A stretch of DNA of 64,000 nt. Source: Mucilaginibacter aquariorum (GTDB lineage: Bacteria > Bacteroidota > Bacteroidia > Sphingobacteriales > Sphingobacteriaceae). The position numbers and the translations under genes are program-made. Location of the stretch: contig NZ_JANHOH010000002.1 of NCBI RefSeq assembly GCF_024498135.1, forward strand, positions 620,001 to 684,000, written 5' to 3'. Each line of letters begins with the position of its first letter. Position 1 is the first letter of the stretch. A model generated the notes under the pieces. The model saw nothing but the letters and a program-made list of their open reading frames with translations. It searched no databases and was not told the origin of the DNA. Of the stretch, positions 37,307 to 45,619 are shown one piece after another.

Positions 37307-38785
37307 ATGACAACAAAATATATTTTTAGATATGCCCTTGCTGCCTCACTGGCGGTTAGTGCAGCATCCTGTAAAAAATCGCTTGATTTGCAGCCTATCT
37401 CCGATGCAACGGTTAATAATTCATACAATACCGCATCACAGGCAGAGGCAGCCCTGGCAGGTGCTTACAATACTTTTGTATCTTCAGATTATTACATCTG
37501 GGATAATACCTACACAAGCGATGTACGGTCTGATAACCATTATGCCGGTGGTGATAACCCAGATTTCTTTCAGTACGATAACCTTACCTTAACAGCCACT
37601 AACAGCAAGGTATATGGCGATTGGAGCAACCTTTACAATGGCATATTAAAGGCAAACACGGTTATTCAACGTGTGCCCTTGATTACCGACCCCAGCTTAG
37701 CTGCCGACCGCAAGGCGCAGATAGTGGGCGAGGCCAAATTTCTGCGTGCTTACCACTATTTCCAGTTGGTTAAAAACTGGGGTGGCGTGCCGCTGGTTAC
37801 GGTACCGGTAACTACTACAGATCCGGCTGATATTAATACACCACGCGCTTCTGTAGCCGATGTGTACAACCAGATCATTGCCGACCTTACCGATGCTGCA
37901 GGGGTATTGCCGGACACTTATGGCGATGCAAGCGTGAACAAAGCCCGTGCAACCAAGGGCGCGGCTAATGCATTACTGGCGAAGGTATACGCTCAAAAGC
38001 CAGATCGTGATTACAATAAAGTGCTTACTTATGCCGATGCTGTAATAAGCAGCCCTGCCGGTTATGCATTGGTTAGCAACTATAGCGATTTGTTCGACGA
38101 TAACCATTATAACAACTCGGAGTCGATATTGGAAGCACAATTCAATGGTACAACTATAGGCAACTGGTCGCCATCATTATTGTTGCCGCCATCTATAACA
38201 AGTACTACCTGGAGGAAATTTATTACCCCATCAAAAAACCTGGCTAACGCGTTTGACAGCGAAGGTGATGTGGTTCGTAAAAACCAAACCATGCTTTTTG
38301 AAGCCGCTCCCTGGGTTGATGAATATTGGTCTGCAACTGTTAACGGTGTTGTGCCTTTCCCATACAAACAACGTAACCTGGTTAATGGTAACAGTACCAG
38401 CAGGCAATATATGTTAAGGTTAGGCGATATTATTTTACTAAAAGCAGAGGCCTTAAACGCGCTTGGCCGCACCGGCGAAGCTGCTACCGAAGTAAACAAG
38501 ATCCGTACACGTGCGCACTTAGGAAATACCCCCGCGGCAACGCAATCTGCAATGGCCCTTGCTATTGAAAAAGAACGCCGTTTGGAGTTGGCACAGGAAG
38601 GCCAGCGCTGGGATGATCTTGTAAGGTATGGCAGGGCAGAAACGGTAATGAATGCCTTGAATGAAACTAACCTGATCACAGGCCAAAAAGTAAATTACAA
38701 CATGACAGTTCAGAAGGAGTTGTTGCCAATTCCGCAGACAGAACTTAACCGTAATCCGGCTTTAACACAAAATCCCGGATATTAA
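37307..38785 (+). CDS. SusD/RagB-type glycan-binding lipoprotein
   Basis: A 492-residue surface lipoprotein. The lipobox cysteine is Cys22 (AVSAASCKKS). The TPR-like SusD core follows, with FLRAYHYFQLVKNWGGVPLV and the C-terminal ERRLELAQEGQRWDDLVRYGRAE, which are SusD/RagB hallmarks. It caps the SusC barrel and captures the glycan. The pair is cotranscribed and is followed by a terminator. Confidence 0.92.
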   Translation: MTTKYIFRYALAASLAVSAASCKKSLDLQPISDATVNNSYNTASQAEAALAGAYNTFVSSDYYIWDNTYTSDVRSDNHYAGGDNPDFFQYDNLTLTATNSKVYGDWSNLYNGILKANTVIQRVPLITDPSLAADRKAQIVGEAKFLRAYHYFQLVKNWGGVPLVTVPVTTTDPADINTPRASVADVYNQIIADLTDAAGVLPDTYGDASVNKARATKGAANALLAKVYAQKPDRDYNKVLTYADAVISSPAGYALVSNYSDLFDDNHYNNSESILEAQFNGTTIGNWSPSLLLPPSITSTTWRKFITPSKNLANAFDSEGDVVRKNQTMLFEAAPWVDEYWSATVNGVVPFPYKQRNLVNGNSTSRQYMLRLGDIILLKAEALNALGRTGEAATEVNKIRTRAHLGNTPAATQSAMALAIEKERRLELAQEGQRWDDLVRYGRAETVMNALNETNLITGQKVNYNMTVQKELLPIPQTELNRNPALTQNPGY

Positions 38786-38786
38786 T

Positions 38787-38818
38787 AAAAAAGGCGGGAC
38801 AATATTCCCGCCTTTTTT
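38787..38818 (+). terminator. Terminator after the first SusC-SusD pair
   Basis: A perfect 13-bp stem pairs AAAAAAGGCGGGA (38787-38799) with TCCCGCCTTTTTT (38806-38818), with a 6-base loop and a T run. It should end SusCD transcription or reduce read-through into the GH30 gene. Confidence 0.85.
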
Positions 38819-38854
38819 ATATTAAATTTATTACAAAATTAAACCACTCTTATC

Positions 38855-40270
38855 TTGAAACCAATACTTGTAATTATACTATTGCTTACCGCTTTCGGCA
38901 GCGGAGCTATCAAGGCGCAGGAAAAAGCGGCGCGTAAACCATTGAGATCTGCAAAAGCAACTGTTTGGCTTACCAAGCCCGATAAGTCAGCTTTATTAGA
39001 GAAACAGGCTACACCGTTAACTTTTAGCAGGCTGAAAAATAATTACCCAACCATTACGGTAGATGAAAACCAAAAATACCAGCAGATAGATGGCTTTGGC
39101 TTTACGCTTACCGGGGGTAGTGCCGTGCTCATAAATAAATTGCCACTACAAGCCAGGAAACACCTGTTAAACGAACTTTTTTCTACCAGGGGGAATGGCA
39201 TTGGTGTAAGTTATCTTCGTATAAGTATTGGCGCGTCTGACCTTAACAGCGAGGTTTTTACTTATGATGATGTACCTGCGGGCGAAACGGATGTTAAGCT
39301 GAGCAAGTTTAGCTTAGCAAAAGACGCTGACGTTATTTCGCTGTTAAAAGAGGTCTTAGCTATTAACCCACGGATTAAAATACTAGGTAGCCCCTGGACG
39401 GCGCCTTCATGGATGAAAACTAATGAGTCATCAAAGGGCGGATATTTAAAACCGGAATATTACCAGGTTTACGCGCAATACCTCACAAAGTATATCCAGC
39501 TAATGAAAGCGGAACACATCAATATAGATGCTATTACACCGCAAAATGAACCGCTTAACCCAAAAAATAACCCAAGCATGGTGATGGAGGCAGCGCAGCA
39601 GGCCGAGTTTATAAAAACTAACCTGGGGCCAACCTTTAAAGCAGCCGGCGTTAAAACAAAGATCATTACTTATGATCACAATGCCGACCGGCCGGATTAT
39701 CCTATGGATATTTTGAAAGACCCGGAAGCCCGGAAATATGTAGATGGCTCAGCATTTCACTTATATGGTGGAAAGATCGAAGCACTTACCGAGGTTCACA
39801 ATGCCTATCCGGATAAGAATATTTACTTTACAGAACAGTGGGTAGGTGCTCCGGGAGATTTTGCAAGTAATTTAAACTGGCACATCAATCAGCTTATTAT
39901 AGGTGCCACACGTAACTGGTCGCGCAATGTACTGGAATGGAACTTAGCCGCAGATGCAAGTTATTCGCCGCATACGCCCGGTGGCTGCACAGAATGTTTG
40001 GGCGCCATCACGGTAGGAAATGATATTACCCGCAATGTTGCTTATTACATTATTGGCCATGCTTCAAAATTTGTGCCTCAGGGTTCGGTACGCATCGCGT
40101 CAAACATAAGCGGCGATTTTGTGAATGTTGCTTTCCGTACGCCTCAGGGTAAAAAGGTATTGATCGTTATAAATAACGGTAAAAATAAAGGCTCATTTAA
40201 TATTAGAGATAAAGGCAAAGCCGTTGCTTACGAACTGGGTGCCGGCGCTGTAGGTACTTTTGTTTGGTAA
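38855..40270 (+). CDS. Glycoside hydrolase family 30 (glucosylceramidase-like)
   Basis: A 471-residue secreted glycosidase. A signal peptide (ILVIILLLTAFGSGAIKAQ) follows directly from a TTG codon at 38855; no in-frame ATG precedes it and a stop lies just upstream, so TTG appears to be the true start. The GH30 barrel shows the acid/base E232 in ITPQNEP and the nucleophile E327 in YFTEQW, with a C-terminal beta domain. Family members cleave beta-1,6-glucan, glucosylceramide or glucuronoxylan. By position it supplies the SusCD pair upstream. Subfamily assignment would need a tree. Confidence 0.88.
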   Translation: MKPILVIILLLTAFGSGAIKAQEKAARKPLRSAKATVWLTKPDKSALLEKQATPLTFSRLKNNYPTITVDENQKYQQIDGFGFTLTGGSAVLINKLPLQARKHLLNELFSTRGNGIGVSYLRISIGASDLNSEVFTYDDVPAGETDVKLSKFSLAKDADVISLLKEVLAINPRIKILGSPWTAPSWMKTNESSKGGYLKPEYYQVYAQYLTKYIQLMKAEHINIDAITPQNEPLNPKNNPSMVMEAAQQAEFIKTNLGPTFKAAGVKTKIITYDHNADRPDYPMDILKDPEARKYVDGSAFHLYGGKIEALTEVHNAYPDKNIYFTEQWVGAPGDFASNLNWHINQLIIGATRNWSRNVLEWNLAADASYSPHTPGGCTECLGAITVGNDITRNVAYYIIGHASKFVPQGSVRIASNISGDFVNVAFRTPQGKKVLIVINNGKNKGSFNIRDKGKAVAYELGAGAVGTFVW

Positions 40271-40396
40271 CCTGTTTTTTTTATTGCGGGAACCGGCAAT
40301 TATAACTGATTTGATCACATTATTTGAAATTCACAAATAATGGATTGAAATGTACAAACTGCGGGCTAATATCTTCAGCACCTTTGCTTTATCAAA

Positions 40397-41173
40397 ATGA
40401 ATAACAACATGGAAGACAAAAGTAAGGTAGCCCTGGTAACCGGCGGTAGCCGCGGTTTGGGTAAAAATATGGCGCTAAAACTTGCCGATAAAGGTATTAA
40501 CGTGGTTATTACTTATTACAGCAAAGAGCAGGAAGCGCTTGAGGTAGTTGCAGAAATACAACAAAAAGGGTTAAAAGCCGCCGCTTTAAAGTTAGACGCG
40601 GGAGATGTAAAAAGCTTCGATGCTTTTTTTGGCCGGTTAAAAGATGTTCTTAAAAGTACCTTCAACTCACAAAGTTTTGACTTTTTGATCAATAACGCCG
40701 GTATTGGGCGGAATGAGTTGATTGAAAAACTGGAAGAAGATATTTTTGACGAATTGCTGAATGTGCACTTTAAGGGCGTATATTTTTTAACACAGAAAGC
40801 ACTGCCTTTGCTGAACGACGGCGGAGGTATTATCAATATATCGACAGGCCTTAGCCGTATTATTTTGCCACGATACTCTGCCTATGGGTCTATAAAAAGC
40901 GCGGTAGAGACCTTTACCAAATACCTTGCTGTTGAGCTTGGCGGCCGTAAGATAAGGGCGAATGTGGTAGCGCCGGGAGCTATTGCAACAGATTTTTCTG
41001 GCGGACACGTTCGTGATAACGAACAAGTTAACCAGACGGTATCTGGTATGACCGCACTTGGCCGCGCCGGTTTGCCGGAAGATATAGGCGGGGTTGTAGC
41101 TTTTTTATGTACCCCGGATGCAGGCTGGATAAATGCACAGCGTATTGAGGTATCCGGTGGTATGCGTATTTAA
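40397..41173 (+). CDS. Short-chain dehydrogenase/reductase
   Basis: A 258-residue classical SDR. The cofactor motif is TGGSRGLG, with NNAG in the middle and the catalytic Tyr163-Lys167 in YGSIK; the serine is in ISTGLS. It is an NAD(P)H-dependent oxidoreductase of unknown substrate. An AraC-type gene begins about 50 bases downstream, and an alpha/beta hydrolase follows, which may form a small regulated unit. Confidence 0.88.
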   Translation: MNNNMEDKSKVALVTGGSRGLGKNMALKLADKGINVVITYYSKEQEALEVVAEIQQKGLKAAALKLDAGDVKSFDAFFGRLKDVLKSTFNSQSFDFLINNAGIGRNELIEKLEEDIFDELLNVHFKGVYFLTQKALPLLNDGGGIINISTGLSRIILPRYSAYGSIKSAVETFTKYLAVELGGRKIRANVVAPGAIATDFSGGHVRDNEQVNQTVSGMTALGRAGLPEDIGGVVAFLCTPDAGWINAQRIEVSGGMRI

Positions 41174-41224
41174 TAAGATCAGTAAAATTTGTGGCAGATA
41201 GTTAAATTTGATTTTGCAAAAGTT

Positions 41225-42133
41225 ATGATCTCAAAATCGATAGAAGACTTTTATAGGAAATCAACAGCCAGCCTCCCGCAAGGAATTATAAAGGAAATTG
41301 GCCATTTCAATGTATTTGAGATAGAAAAGCTGTTTGATAAAAAAACGGGTACACGCATAATGCCCTACAGCAGGCGCGAGTATTACAAGATCAGTTTTAT
41401 AAAAGGCAGGAGCAGGGCGGAGTATGCCGATAAGGTAATTGATATCCCGGAGAGCGCCCTGCTTTTTGCTACACCCAAAATACCCTATCACTGGATTCCG
41501 CAGGATGATAACCAGTCGGGGTTATTTTGCATTTTTACCGGAGATTTTTTATCTCAGAATAAGGCCGGTATTGTACTGGATGACCTGCCGATCTTCCGCC
41601 CGGGCGAACTGCCTGTCTTTCAGATCACAGCAGAGCAATCGCAAGAACTGGAATACATTTTTCGAAAGATGCATAAAGAGCTGGCAACAGATTATCTGTA
41701 TAAGTATGACCTGCTTCGTAACCTGCTTTTAGAAGTGATCCATTATGGGCAAAAATTGCAGCCCATGTCGGCACTCCACTCTACTCAGAATGCCTCCGAA
41801 AGAATATCTTCCTTATTTATCGAACTGCTGGAAAGGCAGTTCCCTGTAGAATCGCCACAGCAGCATCGGCTTGGTCTTCGTACAGCTAAAGAATATGCAG
41901 ACAGGTTAGCCATACATGTTAATCATCTTAATAAGGTACTAAAAGAATCTACCGGTAAAACAACTACAGAGATAATTAGCGGCAGGGTAACGCAGGAAGC
42001 GAAAATTTTGCTTAAGCAAACCGACTGGAATATTTCTGAAATAGCTTACCTATTGGGCTTTGACGATCTGGCAAATTTTTCTAATTTTTTCAAAAAGCAA
42101 ACTACTTTTACACCAATGGCGTTTCGTTCTTAG
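41225..42133 (+). CDS. AraC family transcriptional regulator
   Basis: A regulator of about 302 residues from ATG 41225 (a TTG at 41189 is in frame but would add an atypical tail). An N-terminal cupin-like sensing domain (to about residue 170) precedes the C-terminal AraC helix-turn-helix pair (AKEYADRLAIHVNHLNKVLKESTG and AYLLGFDDLANFSNFFKKQT). A TAAATTTG box at 41203-41210 could be its -7 element but would leave a very short leader. It probably controls the SDR or the downstream hydrolase. Confidence 0.85.
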   Translation: MISKSIEDFYRKSTASLPQGIIKEIGHFNVFEIEKLFDKKTGTRIMPYSRREYYKISFIKGRSRAEYADKVIDIPESALLFATPKIPYHWIPQDDNQSGLFCIFTGDFLSQNKAGIVLDDLPIFRPGELPVFQITAEQSQELEYIFRKMHKELATDYLYKYDLLRNLLLEVIHYGQKLQPMSALHSTQNASERISSLFIELLERQFPVESPQQHRLGLRTAKEYADRLAIHVNHLNKVLKESTGKTTTEIISGRVTQEAKILLKQTDWNISEIAYLLGFDDLANFSNFFKKQTTFTPMAFRS

Positions 42134-42190
42134 TACTATCCCTTAATATCGTTTCCAGCAGTATATCGGTTTAACGTAAATTCATACATC

Positions 42191-42976
42191 ATGAAAAACA
42201 TATCAAAAAACATTATCCGTATAACCATGGCTGTAGGTATAGCATTTGCCGCTTTATTTACCCCATCTGTGGCGCATGCACAGCAGGCTGCCCCGGTTAA
42301 AAACATCGTTTTGGTACACGGCGCATTTGTAGATGGTTCGGGATGGAAGCCGGTTTATGAGATACTGGTGAGTAAAGGTTACCACGTGAGCGTTGTACAG
42401 CAGCCTTTAACCTCTTTTGATGCCGATCTGACTGCGGTAAAGCGCGTATTAGATCTTCAAAATGGCCCTTGTATTTTAGTTGGCCATAGTTATGGCGGTG
42501 GTTTAATAACCGAAGCTGGTAACGACCCTCATGTGGTGGGTTTGGTTTACATAGCGGCCCATGCACCCGATAAGGGCGAATCTGAAGCAGACAATGGCAA
42601 GCGTATGCCTTCTGCTTATAAATCCCTGCAAAAGCCGGCTAATGGGTTCGATTACATAGACCCGGCACAATTTCCCGCCGATTTTGCAGGTGACCTTCCT
42701 AAAAAGGAAGCGGAATTTATGGCCAACGCGCAGATGCCAACAGCCGACCAGGTTTTTCATGCCATAATTCAAAATCCAGCATGGCGGACTAAACCCAGTT
42801 GGTACATGGTAGCTAAAGCCGACCGCATTATCAATCCTGACCTGGAAAGGATGTATGCCAAACGTGCCGGCAGCCATACCGTGGAAATAGAGGGGGCAAG
42901 CCATTCTGTATTTTTGTCGCACCCCGCGGATGTTGCCCGGTTAATTATTGAAGCAGCAACAGGAAGCTCTAAATAG
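42191..42976 (+). CDS. Secreted alpha/beta hydrolase
   Basis: A 261-residue hydrolase with an N-terminal signal peptide (GIAFAALFTPSVAHAQ). The oxyanion strand is VLVHGAFVDGSGW, the nucleophile elbow is GHSYGGG (Ser), and the histidine is in GASHSVF near the C-terminus. This pattern matches a broad esterase-like group of exported hydrolases. It is 57 bases downstream of the AraC gene. Substrate not known. Confidence 0.85.
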   Translation: MKNISKNIIRITMAVGIAFAALFTPSVAHAQQAAPVKNIVLVHGAFVDGSGWKPVYEILVSKGYHVSVVQQPLTSFDADLTAVKRVLDLQNGPCILVGHSYGGGLITEAGNDPHVVGLVYIAAHAPDKGESEADNGKRMPSAYKSLQKPANGFDYIDPAQFPADFAGDLPKKEAEFMANAQMPTADQVFHAIIQNPAWRTKPSWYMVAKADRIINPDLERMYAKRAGSHTVEIEGASHSVFLSHPADVARLIIEAATGSSK

Positions 42977-43013
42977 CATTATTGCACCCCGTTGCCGCTT
43001 CTGTAAATTTCTA

Positions 43014-45383
43014 CTAATTTTTTACCATGCGTACGCCATAAACCGGGCCGGCGCTGTTGCCTTGTTTAGGTAATAATTTTATGCTGACCTTGTTTTTTCC
43101 TTTTGTTAACTCGATAGGTATCTCATAAGAGATATCATAAAAGCGGCTTTCTTTATACTTGTTCAGGTCCTCGGTAGTTAGCTTTACGTTATCGATCAAT
43201 ATATCGAAAACACGGCCGCGGTTATCCATACCCCAGTAGGTGTTGATAAGCGTGTTTTTTTCGTTGGCATCTATCTTCATATCAAAGGTGATAAAACCTC
43301 CCTCATTAGTAGAGCGCCATTTACGCTGATGATCTTCACCGTTAATGATCTTTTCGCCGGTAAAGTTATGGTCGCGCTCGGGTTGCATTTCTCCCACACG
43401 TAAAATATCGGTAGTGCGGGCCTCCAGCTCCCGGGCTTTTTTACGGGCTTCATCATAGGCTTTTTGTTGCACCACCCAGGCATCCGGCGAAAACACATCC
43501 CAGTAAACAGAGTAATACTCGTTTTTAGTTTGATTGAATGGGATTAATTTCACATCGGCAGGCTGGGCAATATTAGCGGTACGGAAGCCGAGCTGGCTTT
43601 TATCAACCATCTGTAGCCACTTGTTAGGGTCGGTTTCGCTGGTTACAAATACAGGTACACCATTTAACGGATCTGGCTCGGTATCGCCTAAAACACCGGC
43701 TAACAAAACCGGGCCATAAAACAACGCGCGGCGGTTGGCATTATCAGGCATCGATTCGGTATAAATACTTTCAGGAACTGTAAACTCAATCAGGTCGTTA
43801 TTTTTCCAGGTACGATCTATCACAAGGTAACCGGTACTGTCTTTACTTACCTGCAGTGTTTTGCCGTTTACTTTAAGTACCGAACCGGTGGTCCATTTTG
43901 GTTGACGGATGCGGATAGCAAACTTTATTGGCTTTGTTGCGCCAATAGTAAAAGTAACCTTATCGCTCTGGGGCAGGGTGGTTTCCTGTTTAATGGTGAT
44001 GCCCTTATCCTTCCAGTTAAGTATCGATGGGATGAATAAGTTAACATATAAGCTGCCATCGCTACCGCGGAAATAAATGCTCTCGTTATATTTTACATGG
44101 TTCTCCATACCCGAACCTACACAGCAGGTAAAGGAGGTAAACGGTGAGCTGTATTCCTTTTTACCACCCATGCGCAAAGGCACAAAATAGCACATCATGC
44201 CATCGTCATGGTTTTGCGAGGCAAGGATGTGGTTATAAAGCGCTTTTTCGTAATAATCCATTAAACCTGCAGAGGGGTTAACCGCGAATAGGTGGCGGGT
44301 AAGCTTTAGCATGTTATAGGTATTGCAAGTTTCGGTAGTATTTTCGGTGAGTTTATCGTTAAGCTTGCATGGCTCGCCCAGGTATTCGTAATTGCTGTTA
44401 CCGCCGGTAACGTACGAGTGGTTGTTTACAACAGTTTCCCAAAAAAAGTCGGCGATAGCCTGGTCTTTTTTATCTCCGGTGAGTTCATATCTGCGGGCGC
44501 TGGCAATAACTTTGGGTATTTGTGTATTAGAGTGCTTACCCGGCAATACATCCTGTTTTTCGGCCAGTGGGTCAAGTATCCGTTTATCGTAGAATTTATA
44601 CGACAGATCAAGATACTTTTTATTGCCCGTAAAGGCATATAGATTTACAAATGTTTCGGCCATGCCGCCATATTCGCAGAATAGCATTTTCTGCAGTTTT
44701 TCATCATCCAGGTTTTTGATGGTTTCGCCTGTCCAGTTGGCTAAACCTTCGCTTATCTTCAATGCCTGTTTATTACCACAATATAAGTAAACATCAAGCA
44801 AGCCCGCGAAAACCTTATGTACCGTATACCAGGGCGACCACCCGCCATTAAGGTCAAACCCGCGCGAACGGATTTCGCCCGCGGCAACTTCGGCCCAAAT
44901 GGTATCTTCTTTAGGAATAGCACCTATATAGCCTGTTTTGCGTGCCTTTTGGCACTCATCAAGTTCGCTCACTATGTAATTTGCACGTTTTAAAAATTCC
45001 GCATCGCCTGTAGATGCATAGTGCATGGCTATGGCAGACATATAATGCCCCAGGGTATGGCCGGCCAATCCCGATGATTCCCAACCTTCATACTTTGCAC
45101 CTTTAGGCTTTAACCCCGAATGCGAGCGAAAATCTGAAAGCAACCTGTCGGGGTTAATTGATAGCAGGTAAGCCTCATCAGCTTTCATGGCAGTTTTAAA
45201 AGGCCCGTTAAGCAATTGTACCTGGTTTAAATTAAAGCTGTAAGCTTTTATAGGGGTAGCTGTTTTTACCTTGATGTGCGAGTCGTTAAACTCCGGGACA
45301 TAATTTTGTGCATTTATATCATTAGCAGTACCTATAACCATCAATATATAGCAGGGTACCAATAGTAATTTTTTCTTCAGCAT
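43014..45383 (-). CDS. GH127 beta-L-arabinofuranosidase-like protein
   Basis: A 789-residue secreted protein of the DUF1680/GH127 type. The zinc site expected from HypBA1 appears present: E351 and C353 in NTTETCNTYN, and the pair C420-C421 in FTCCVGSGMENH, of which one is the nucleophile in the family. An N-terminal signal peptide is present. The alpha/alpha barrel (about 30-480) is followed by beta domains. HypBA1-like enzymes remove arabinofuranose from hydroxyproline-linked arabinans of plant cell-wall proteins. It is divergent from a SusC gene across 236 bases that hold inverted repeats. GH146 is an alternative, with the same fold. Confidence 0.85.
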   Translation of the reverse strand: MLKKKLLLVPCYILMVIGTANDINAQNYVPEFNDSHIKVKTATPIKAYSFNLNQVQLLNGPFKTAMKADEAYLLSINPDRLLSDFRSHSGLKPKGAKYEGWESSGLAGHTLGHYMSAIAMHYASTGDAEFLKRANYIVSELDECQKARKTGYIGAIPKEDTIWAEVAAGEIRSRGFDLNGGWSPWYTVHKVFAGLLDVYLYCGNKQALKISEGLANWTGETIKNLDDEKLQKMLFCEYGGMAETFVNLYAFTGNKKYLDLSYKFYDKRILDPLAEKQDVLPGKHSNTQIPKVIASARRYELTGDKKDQAIADFFWETVVNNHSYVTGGNSNYEYLGEPCKLNDKLTENTTETCNTYNMLKLTRHLFAVNPSAGLMDYYEKALYNHILASQNHDDGMMCYFVPLRMGGKKEYSSPFTSFTCCVGSGMENHVKYNESIYFRGSDGSLYVNLFIPSILNWKDKGITIKQETTLPQSDKVTFTIGATKPIKFAIRIRQPKWTTGSVLKVNGKTLQVSKDSTGYLVIDRTWKNNDLIEFTVPESIYTESMPDNANRRALFYGPVLLAGVLGDTEPDPLNGVPVFVTSETDPNKWLQMVDKSQLGFRTANIAQPADVKLIPFNQTKNEYYSVYWDVFSPDAWVVQQKAYDEARKKARELEARTTDILRVGEMQPERDHNFTGEKIINGEDHQRKWRSTNEGGFITFDMKIDANEKNTLINTYWGMDNRGRVFDILIDNVKLTTEDLNKYKESRFYDISYEIPIELTKGKNKVSIKLLPKQGNSAGPVYGVRMVKN

Positions 45384-45443
45384 AATAGTTTATAAACAGG
45401 TGAATGAGTGAGGTAAAATTAGGGTAAATAAAATACCGCTATT

Positions 45444-45466
45444 GTATCATTATTGGCAATTGATAC
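45444..45466. repeat. Imperfect inverted repeat in the GH127-SusC gap
   Basis: GTATCA (45444-45449) and TGATAC (45461-45466) flank ATTGGCAAT, which is itself symmetric. A further TTGGCAAT is at 45564-45571. These could be binding sites for a regulator shared by the two divergent genes. Confidence 0.35.
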
Positions 45467-45502
45467 CCGGATTTTAACTCGTTTATATGTAAGTATGCTT
45501 AG

Positions 45503-45532
45503 GCAATATATTAACTGTTGTTAATATATTGC
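45503..45532. promoter_or_regulatory. Perfect 13-bp inverted repeat before the second SusC gene
   Basis: GCAATATATTAAC (45503-45515) and GTTAATATATTGC (45520-45532) are perfect inverted halves with a 4-base spacer. It lies 87 bases before the SusC ATG, in the divergent promoter region. It may be an operator or a cruciform-forming site; the function is inferred. Confidence 0.5.
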
Positions 45533-45619
45533 TATTAGTGAGCAAATTACGGCTAACTCCCGGTTGGCAATGCTAATATCTTTATCCTAAAGTTTTATTA
45601 ACCCCTAAAATAACTGGAT

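Noticed and set aside
41203..41210. TAAATTTG as promoter of the AraC gene
   Set aside because: It is only 14 bases from the ATG and lacks a well-spaced -33 element, so it is mentioned but not called.
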